Assembly: GCA_039923935.1 (NCBI GenBank)
Contig: JBDTBU010000017.1
Location: forward strand, 1-10,048
DNA: 10,048 nt
From: Paraktedonobacter sp039923935
GTDB taxonomy: Bacteria > Chloroflexota > Ktedonobacteria > Ktedonobacterales > Ktedonobacteraceae
Direction of reading: 5' to 3'
Shown here piece by piece: positions 5,538 to 10,048 of the stretch. The number at the start of each line of letters is the position of its first letter. Position 1 is the stretch's first letter. The translations under genes were made by a program, and so were the position numbers. Under the pieces are notes generated by a model that was given only the letters and a program-made list of their open reading frames with translations, ran no database searches and was not told the origin of the DNA.

Positions 5538-7697
5538 ATGAGTAACAAACAAGCTCTACTCGATTGTACGTTTAGTTGGGGGAAAACCTGTCGCCTCTAT
5601 CGCGATTCCATCGAAATCGCTGGCAAATCTTATAGTCTGGATGATCTTACTTACATCCACCCAACCTATCGAACTGTGTTAGGTATTGCATCTGCGCGGC
5701 TAGAACTCTGCTTCGGTCTGCGCCGCTTGACCTTGCGTGGTATTCCCGACCCGGAAACTGCTCGCGAGATGGTTTCTCACCTGCTGCCCTATGCTGAGCA
5801 AGCTGGCCCTCATATCATTTCGCATCGGGTACGTTCCCGTACGACCCAGGCTCGCGATCTCGCTCGTGCGCAGGCCAAAACCTGGGAACGCACCCAAAAA
5901 ATTCCCGCACTTCTCGACGCCCTGCGTCCAAGCACATCTACGACGCCAGCCTCAACACCTTTGCCTGAGTCGGATAAATCTCTGTCTGAAGATCAAACGG
6001 TGTCCCAGTCGGAGGTTGCAGATGTATTCGACGATTTTCAGGATTTTGCTGAGCAGCCCACTTCGCATGTTCCGACCAACGACCTGCCTGTGTCCGTGCT
6101 GCCCGCGTCAGAAATCGCTGAGGACATGTCCGAACAGTCCACATTACCAGTCCCAGCCAGTTCTCTGCCCTTGCCAGAACAACCCACCGAGCACATGCCC
6201 GTAAATCCGCTACCGTTATCAGCCCAGCCCAGCTTGCCTATTCCAGCGGAGGCTCTATCTGCACAACCCATCTCACCCACGTCAATCGGCTCTGCATCAG
6301 ACCTACCAAGTGCGCCCATGTTGGAGGATGCTCCGTCCGTGCAACCAACCAGGGTAGCTGCTGCAAACAAGCCCTCACGCCCTCTGCCAGTAGTCAAAAT
6401 ACAGCCCACACATATCCCACGGCGCGAGCCACCGCTACGTCCAGTGCAACGTGCGCATCCTCGTACCTCGCTTGAGCAAACCCTTGCACGCGTTTCTGCT
6501 GCTCAATCGGAGAAGCGCAACCCTCTTCCTGCGCTTGAGCAAACGCTAACCCGTGTTGCTGCTGCCCAAGCGGAGAAGCGCAACTCTGCAAAAAGCACGC
6601 CCGAAACTGGCTCTGCACCTGTGTCTGCGCTCAAATCGAACGTGCTTCCGATCATTCAGGTGCCTGTACGCCTGCAACCGGGCGAATACGCGCACTATAG
6701 TAGTGGTGCCGCGCTCTGTGGTGACCAACTCACCAATTCAGAGCAAGCCATCTATCCACCGCTGGACCGTGGCCTGTTGATCCTGACCAACCAACGCATC
6801 TTCTATCTGGGAAAACGCTGTCAGTTGATGCTGGCCTATACGCACCTTTGGTATGTCTCGCTCCTGCAAGACGCTGTTGCCCTGCACATCGAAGGGCAAT
6901 TCCGGCGTATTATCATGGAAATAGAACAGCCCCAGGCATGGGCTAGTCGCATTGAGCAGCTTTCATTGATCGCACGTCGTTCGCCATCTCACCCGGCGCA
7001 ACCAGCACCAATGTATGTTCTGCCAGACGTTAAACCAGCCTCATCGCTCCCAATCACGGTCAAACGTGCCGCATTGAAACTTCCAACTGCCCAAGTAGGT
7101 ACGGTCTCAACAACTGCCAGCACACCCGCATCTGCTACACATATCAGCCAGCACACCACTGAGGCCACAACCATTGAACTCGCTTCACAAGCTAAGCAGG
7201 GCATCGTTGAGGCCATAACTATTGAACTTGCTTCACCAGCAAATCAGAGCATCATCGAGGTCACAACTATTGAACTTGACCCGCTAGATGGTGAGTTGGA
7301 GGACATAGATACTCAGACTTTTTCTCTTCCCAACGAGGAGGAAGAAGTCACAAGCAAACAGACGGCTCTTTCAGCACGCGCTCAGGTTGAGATGGAGAAT
7401 GTAGACACATGCATCCTCTCGATACACAATCACGATGATGAAGCTACCAGCAAACTTGAGGCTGTTTCAGTAGCCACTCAAGCTGAGCAGGAGAACACGC
7501 GTCTGCTCGTGTCTCACGATCAGGATGACGCGGAAAGTGAGGATGAACAAACAGTCCCAGTGCGTCACCGGAAGATCGCTGCAATCAGCACGCACCCTCT
7601 GCATACCAGAACCAATCAACCAAATGAAAAAAAGGTGCGACGTTCTACACAGAGCCGTACCTTGAGTCGCACGCTGCCTTTGGAGGAAGAGAGGTAA
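5538..7697 (+). CDS. Large low-complexity protein with two PH/GRAM-like domains
   Basis: Predicted 719 residues, start at 5538. I do not recognise a named family for the whole protein. The N-terminal 90 residues look like a small beta-rich PH-like fold (alternating strands such as CRLYRDSIEIAGKSYSLDDL, then an A/G-rich strand pair and a helix). Residues 378 to about 478 have the pattern of bacterial PH/GRAM-like domains: Q-P-G-E-Y-A-H-Y-S, then GLLILTNQRIFYLGKR, further strands and a C-terminal helix. Between them is a Pro/Ser/Glu-rich linker with 21-residue tandem repeats. After the second domain the tail is acidic, with 16-residue repeats (E-A-x-T-I-E-L-A-S) and a basic end. There is no signal peptide or membrane helix, so it is probably cytoplasmic or a membrane-surface protein. 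An in-frame ATG at 5469 was rejected: GGGGAGGA at 5522-5529, 8 bases before 5538, marks the real start. PH-like calls come from pattern, not a search. Confidence 0.75.
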   Translation: MSNKQALLDCTFSWGKTCRLYRDSIEIAGKSYSLDDLTYIHPTYRTVLGIASARLELCFGLRRLTLRGIPDPETAREMVSHLLPYAEQAGPHIISHRVRSRTTQARDLARAQAKTWERTQKIPALLDALRPSTSTTPASTPLPESDKSLSEDQTVSQSEVADVFDDFQDFAEQPTSHVPTNDLPVSVLPASEIAEDMSEQSTLPVPASSLPLPEQPTEHMPVNPLPLSAQPSLPIPAEALSAQPISPTSIGSASDLPSAPMLEDAPSVQPTRVAAANKPSRPLPVVKIQPTHIPRREPPLRPVQRAHPRTSLEQTLARVSAAQSEKRNPLPALEQTLTRVAAAQAEKRNSAKSTPETGSAPVSALKSNVLPIIQVPVRLQPGEYAHYSSGAALCGDQLTNSEQAIYPPLDRGLLILTNQRIFYLGKRCQLMLAYTHLWYVSLLQDAVALHIEGQFRRIIMEIEQPQAWASRIEQLSLIARRSPSHPAQPAPMYVLPDVKPASSLPITVKRAALKLPTAQVGTVSTTASTPASATHISQHTTEATTIELASQAKQGIVEAITIELASPANQSIIEVTTIELDPLDGELEDIDTQTFSLPNEEEEVTSKQTALSARAQVEMENVDTCILSIHNHDDEATSKLEAVSVATQAEQENTRLLVSHDQDDAESEDEQTVPVRHRKIAAISTHPLHTRTNQPNEKKVRRSTQSRTLSRTLPLEEER
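6469..6594 (+). repeat. Two tandem 63-bp repeats inside the PH-like protein gene
   Basis: Copies at 6469-6531 and 6532-6594 encode LEQTLARVSAAQSEKRN and LEQTLTRVAAAQAEKRN with short linkers. The encoded unit is a charged, probably helical 21-residue segment. The copies keep the reading frame and share most bases, with many differences at third codon positions, which suggests an older duplication retained under protein-level selection. Confidence 0.85.
7161..7280 (+). repeat. Two and a half tandem 48-bp repeats in the acidic tail
   Basis: Units start at 7161, 7209 and 7257 (the last is partial, 24 bases). Each full unit encodes 16 residues beginning E-A-x-T-I-E-L-A-S and ending Q-x-I-(V/I). 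The third unit diverges after TTIELD. A looser repeat of about 33 residues follows (x-E-x-T-S-K-x-x-A-x-S, then Q-x-E-x-E-N), at roughly 7340-7520. The repeats lie in a disordered-looking region. Confidence 0.8.
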
Positions 7698-7727
7698 GGC
7701 ATGAGATAACAATCTTTACAACGAAAT

Positions 7728-7756
7728 TTGACACATTTTTTGATTTATACACTATT
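7728..7756 (+). promoter_or_regulatory. Possible promoter for the small single-pass protein
   Basis: A perfect -35 TTGACA at 7728-7733 lies in an AT-rich stretch. The best -10 candidates at standard spacing are CACTAT (7750-7755, 16 bp) or ACTATT (7751-7756, 17 bp), both weak. If real, it would give the 7780 gene its own transcript. The -10 box is the weak point. Confidence 0.4.
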
Positions 7757-7779
7757 TGATGGAAAGGGTTCCTTGAAAA

Positions 7780-8175
7780 ATGCTCGATACACTCATGGTT
7801 TTATGTATGAAAGGGTCACGTAGGCCCGTACTACGCGCGTTGATTATGTTCCTTGTCTTGTGCGCTGGAATATGTACTCTGCTCCTGCTCATCACGATCA
7901 GCGGAGTCAAGTGGCCTGGCGTGGTCGCGACTGCCTCCAGTGTGCAAGGAGCGTCTCATGGGCCAGTCGCTGCGCCCACACCCATAGATTCCGCGATCCC
8001 GATTATTCTACAAAATCCCAGTGTAGCGTCTCCAACCGCTACGTTGACGGCTACCCCAGAGGTGACACATGTCTTCAACAAAGGCCACATCTCTACACCC
8101 CCGCCAACAAGTGCTGTGCCTAGTCCTACGCAAGACCCGAATCCATCACTGATTCGCAGTATCCTCGGTATCTAA
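7780..8175 (+). CDS. Small single-pass membrane protein with Ser/Thr/Pro-rich outer tail
   Basis: A 131-residue protein of unknown function. It has a short basic N-terminus (KGSRRPVLR), one strong hydrophobic segment at about residues 19-41, then about 85 residues rich in Pro, Thr, Ser and Ala without Cys. The positive-inside rule predicts an N-in anchor, or an uncleaved or cleaved signal, with the tail outside. Start choice is open: ATG at 7780 has GGAAAGGG 11 bases upstream, and in-frame ATGs at 7795 and 7807 would trim only a few residues before the basic stretch. It starts 82 bases after the PH-like protein gene, on the same strand. The tail composition resembles the Pro/Thr linker of the upstream transglutaminase and is typical of cell-surface stalks, but no domain was recognised. 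Confidence 0.7.
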   Translation: MLDTLMVLCMKGSRRPVLRALIMFLVLCAGICTLLLLITISGVKWPGVVATASSVQGASHGPVAAPTPIDSAIPIILQNPSVASPTATLTATPEVTHVFNKGHISTPPPTSAVPSPTQDPNPSLIRSILGI

Positions 8176-8229
8176 CGCTCAAAGTTCCTCTTCACAGGCA
8201 TTGCCCCTGAAGTCGCTAACACCGTTTTG

Positions 8230-8296
8230 AGAATCCCGGAGCCGGAGATAAGCGCCAGCTCTACATTCGGGCGCTTATCTCCGGCTCCGGGATTTT
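8230..8296 (+). terminator. Perfect 25-bp inverted repeat, probable terminator
   Basis: Arms 8232-8256 and 8270-8294 are perfectly complementary over 25 bp around a 13-base loop, with one wobble and one more A-T pair outside. The stem is GC-rich at its base and is followed by a short T run (8293-8296). It lies 55-120 bases after the stop at 8175 and before the esterase promoter, so termination of the 7780 gene is the simplest reading. A degraded direct copy of the right arm follows at 8301-8322 (about 16 of 22 bases match by eye). The stem is unusually long and perfect for a simple terminator. Confidence 0.7.
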
Positions 8297-8334
8297 GTCG
8301 GCGCTCGCCTCCAGCTCCAGGGTAGGGTAACATA

Positions 8335-8370
8335 TTGACCTTGACGTTGATCTATCTGAGCAGATAGACT
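8335..8370 (+). promoter_or_regulatory. Promoter with interrupted palindrome (likely repressor operator) before the esterase
   Basis: Three hexamers TTGACC, TTGACG and TTGATC lie head to tail at 8335-8352. They are followed by an 18-bp interrupted palindrome, TCTATCTG-AG-CAGATAGA (8351-8368). TTGACG (8341-8346) as -35 and TAGACT (8365-8370) as -10, 18 bp apart, make a plausible promoter with the palindrome filling the spacer. The esterase start is 49 bases downstream. Binding by a dimeric regulator (TetR- or MarR-like) would block the promoter; the regulator itself is not in the window. Confidence 0.55.
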
Positions 8371-8418
8371 AACGTTTGAAGAGTGTTTTTTGTACTATTG
8401 CTAGGAGGAAAACTGTTT

Positions 8419-9348
8419 ATGCCTCTCGACCCACAAGCTAGAGCTTATCTCGACCAAATGGCAGCCATCAACATGCCTGAGATGACTTCGTTCACGCCCG
8501 AAGTGTTACGCCAACTCATAGCTGCACAACCAGGGGTGGCAGGTGAAAAGGTCGCCAAAGTCGAAAACCGCACGATCCCAGGTCCAGCGGGTGAGATTCC
8601 GGTCAGGATTTACACCCCGGAAGGTCATGGCCCTTTTCCCGTGCTGGTCTTCTTTCATGGCGGTGGCTGGGTAATCTGCACCCTGGACACGCACGATAAC
8701 CAGTGTCGCAGCTTGACCAACGGAGCAGGCTGCGTTGTCGTCTCGGTTGACTACCGCCTCGCACCTGAGCACAAATTTCCGGCTGCACCCCTAGACTGCT
8801 ATGCCGCGACCAAATGGGTCGCTGAACATGCGGCAGAGATCAACGGGGACGCCTCGCGGATCGCAGTCGGCGGCGATAGTGCAGGCGGCAATCTCACAGC
8901 AGTTGTCACGCAAATGGCCCGCGATCAGGGTGGTCCACGGCTGGTCTTCCAGTTAATGATCTATCCTGCCACCGACTTCACAGCCCAAAATGTGTCCAAA
9001 AAGGAAAATAGCACGGGTTATGGCTTGACGACTAACGATATGGATTGGTTCAAAAACCACTATTTGAGCGGCAAGGAGGACGAGATCAACCCGCTGGCCT
9101 CACCCATGCTGGCAACAAATCTACACGCATTGCCCCCGGCACTGGTCGTAACTGCCGAGTACGACCCCTTGCGTGACGAAGGCGAACTCTATGGGCAACG
9201 ACTACAAGAGGCGGGCATCCCCGTCACCATTCGTCGCTATCCCGGCATGATTCACGGCTTTTTCGGCATGGCCCAGATTATGGACCAGGCGAAAAAAGCT
9301 GTCCATGAAAGTTCGCAATCGCTACGCGAGGCTTTTGAGAAACGTTAG
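8419..9348 (+). CDS. Alpha/beta hydrolase, hormone-sensitive-lipase-type (family IV) esterase
   Basis: A 309-residue serine hydrolase of the bacterial HSL family, which cleaves carboxylic esters, typically short- to medium-chain acyl esters. Visible features in order: an N-terminal cap helix region (1-50), oxyanion-hole HGGGW (80-84), the SVDYRLAPEHKFPAA segment, nucleophile S154 in GDSAGG, catalytic acid D249 in EYDPLRDE and catalytic H269 in MIHGF. Length and motif spacing are normal for the family, and the triad is intact. There is no signal peptide, so it is probably cytoplasmic. The start at 8419 is supported by AGGAGG (8403-8408) 10 bases upstream; an in-frame ATG at 8383 lies upstream of that ribosome site and was not used. 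The gene appears to be a single unit with its own operator-like promoter. The natural substrate is unknown. Confidence 0.95.
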   Translation: MPLDPQARAYLDQMAAINMPEMTSFTPEVLRQLIAAQPGVAGEKVAKVENRTIPGPAGEIPVRIYTPEGHGPFPVLVFFHGGGWVICTLDTHDNQCRSLTNGAGCVVVSVDYRLAPEHKFPAAPLDCYAATKWVAEHAAEINGDASRIAVGGDSAGGNLTAVVTQMARDQGGPRLVFQLMIYPATDFTAQNVSKKENSTGYGLTTNDMDWFKNHYLSGKEDEINPLASPMLATNLHALPPALVVTAEYDPLRDEGELYGQRLQEAGIPVTIRRYPGMIHGFFGMAQIMDQAKKAVHESSQSLREAFEKR

Positions 9349-9445
9349 TTCACCTTAGAGCTTGCCTCCGGCTTCGGCTCCGTTATTGTACATTGACCAT
9401 ACTGACAAAGTAGATCTCGCCACCAGAGCCACTTACATCGTAAAC

Positions 9446-9480
9446 GCTGGCCAATAGTGCTCATTACGCTATCGGCCAGC
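9446..9480 (-). terminator. Stem-loop spanning the stop codon of the restriction-modification gene
   Basis: GCTGGCCAATAG (9446-9457) and CTATCGGCCAGC (9469-9480) form a 12-bp stem with one mismatch, which becomes a G-U pair on the minus strand. The loop is 11 bases and contains the stop codon (9464-9466). The right arm is the coding sequence for the last residues (W-P-I-A). No U run follows, so intrinsic termination is uncertain; it may protect the mRNA 3' end. Confidence 0.4.
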
Positions 9481-10048
9481 CACCGTGCTCGTCAATCGCT
9501 GCGTCAATGTGTTGCATGAGGGTGATGGTTTCGCTGAGGGCTGAGATGATCTTCTGGTAGTCTCTGAGGTCAGCCAGAGCCAAGGCGCGGCCTTTGCGAT
9601 CCTTGAGCCATTTCTGGCAAACCTGATAGCCGCCGATATGGAACGCCCAAATTTCGGCGGGTACATCCTCAAAATACTGCGTTGTATTGATCCAGACACA
9701 GCCCATCTCTGGCTGGTTCGGCTTGGGAACGTACTCAATCTTTTCAACGGCATATTCGCCTTGCCCCTGAAAGCCGGTGGTACCTCTGGCAACTTTCTCT
9801 AGCAAGTGCAATTCAACCAAACGCTTGCCATGTGCGCACAGCACGCGGAAAAGTTCGAGATTGGACGTGAGAGGCAAGCGCGGAAAGTCGATCTTGAGAA
9901 ACTCAGCGTACCGCTCGCGGTAGGTGGGCGCATAGAAAATGGCGTACATATAGTGGAAAATGTCTTCGGGACCGAACGTGGTTTGCAGATCGCCAGTGCC
10001 ATCAGGAACGAATTGCAGAGCGAGTTTGGCGGCAAGATGGTTGGTAAA
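9464..10048 (-). CDS. Type ISP restriction-modification enzyme, C-terminal part (truncated by the window)
   Basis: The frame runs off the right edge without a start, so the visible 194 codons are the C-terminus only. Codons upstream of the ATG at 9949 remain open to 10048 and read on as family sequence (GDLQTTFGPEDIFHYMYAIFY), so 9949 is not the start. Segments such as FYAPTYRERYAEFLKIDFPRLP, WAFHIGGYQVCQKWLKDRKG and a final IDEHGGWP are, from my memory of the family, typical of the target-recognition C-terminal region of type ISP (single-polypeptide type I) enzymes or helicase/methyltransferase fusions. In the family this end specifies the DNA sequence recognised, and the nuclease, helicase and methyltransferase domains precede it; here they would lie beyond 10048. 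The visible part shows no frameshift. Intactness of the whole gene cannot be judged. Confidence 0.85.
   Translation of the reverse strand, partial: FTNHLAAKLALQFVPDGTGDLQTTFGPEDIFHYMYAIFYAPTYRERYAEFLKIDFPRLPLTSNLELFRVLCAHGKRLVELHLLEKVARGTTGFQGQGEYAVEKIEYVPKPNQPEMGCVWINTTQYFEDVPAEIWAFHIGGYQVCQKWLKDRKGRALALADLRDYQKIISALSETITLMQHIDAAIDEHGGWPIA

Noticed and set aside
6038..6409. 123-codon minus-strand frame
   Set aside because: It is the mirror of the Pro/Ser-rich linker and its composition is explained by that.
6469..7280. Tandem repeats as a CRISPR array
   Set aside because: Repeats are directly adjacent without unique spacers and are in frame within a coding sequence.
8232..8294. Inverted repeat as the end of an insertion sequence
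   Set aside because: The arms are only 13 bases apart and no transposase or target duplication was seen; a hairpin is the better reading.
8383..8418. Twelve-residue N-terminal extension of the esterase
   Set aside because: The AGGAGG at 8403 lies inside it and serves the ATG at 8419; HSL family proteins start near there.

Overview
The window looks like ordinary, moderately GC-rich bacterial chromosome with long, gappy intergenic regions. The gene mix is a zinc-finger anti-sigma-like protein, two small GlsB/YeaQ-type membrane proteins, an MFS transporter, a TgpA-type transglutaminase, a large low-complexity protein with PH-like domains, a hormone-sensitive-lipase-type esterase and the end of a type ISP restriction-modification protein. 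This would fit a large-genome member of the Chloroflexota such as a Ktedonobacteria species. That assignment is an inference from gene style; no marker gene proves it.

Layout. At 1-341 (+) is a 110-residue protein with two H-x3-C-x2-C zinc motifs, whose start codon overlaps a possible stop codon of a gene to the left. It converges on two small glycine-rich membrane proteins on the minus strand (354-629 and 847-1149). A strong hairpin terminator (about 761-820) lies between those two. From 1330 everything up to 9348 is on the plus strand: an MFS permease (1330-2730), a membrane-anchored transglutaminase with a C-terminal DUF4129-like domain (2973-5372), a 719-residue protein with two PH/GRAM-like domains separated and followed by repeat-rich linkers (5538-7697), a small single-pass Ser/Thr/Pro-rich protein (7780-8175), and an alpha/beta hydrolase (8419-9348). 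At the right edge, on the minus strand, is the C-terminal piece of a type ISP restriction-modification enzyme (9464 to beyond 10048).

The intergenic regions hold several clear symmetric DNA elements: a 14-bp perfect palindrome inside a promoter-like sequence before the transglutaminase (2755-2768), a wobble-paired 16-bp stem after it (5383-5434), a perfect 25-bp inverted repeat after the small membrane protein (8232-8294), and an 18-bp interrupted palindrome with three tandem TTGA-type hexamers just before the esterase (8335-8368). The last looks like a repressor-controlled promoter.

How the genes may work together: the transglutaminase, the PH-like protein and the small single-pass protein are consecutive and same-strand and may form a cell-envelope module. 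They are separated by 80-165 bp with a stem-loop between the first two, so this is only a suggestion. The MFS transporter and esterase look like independent units. No CRISPR array, tRNA, rRNA or complete mobile element was seen, and no defence or biosynthetic system is visible apart from the truncated restriction-modification gene.
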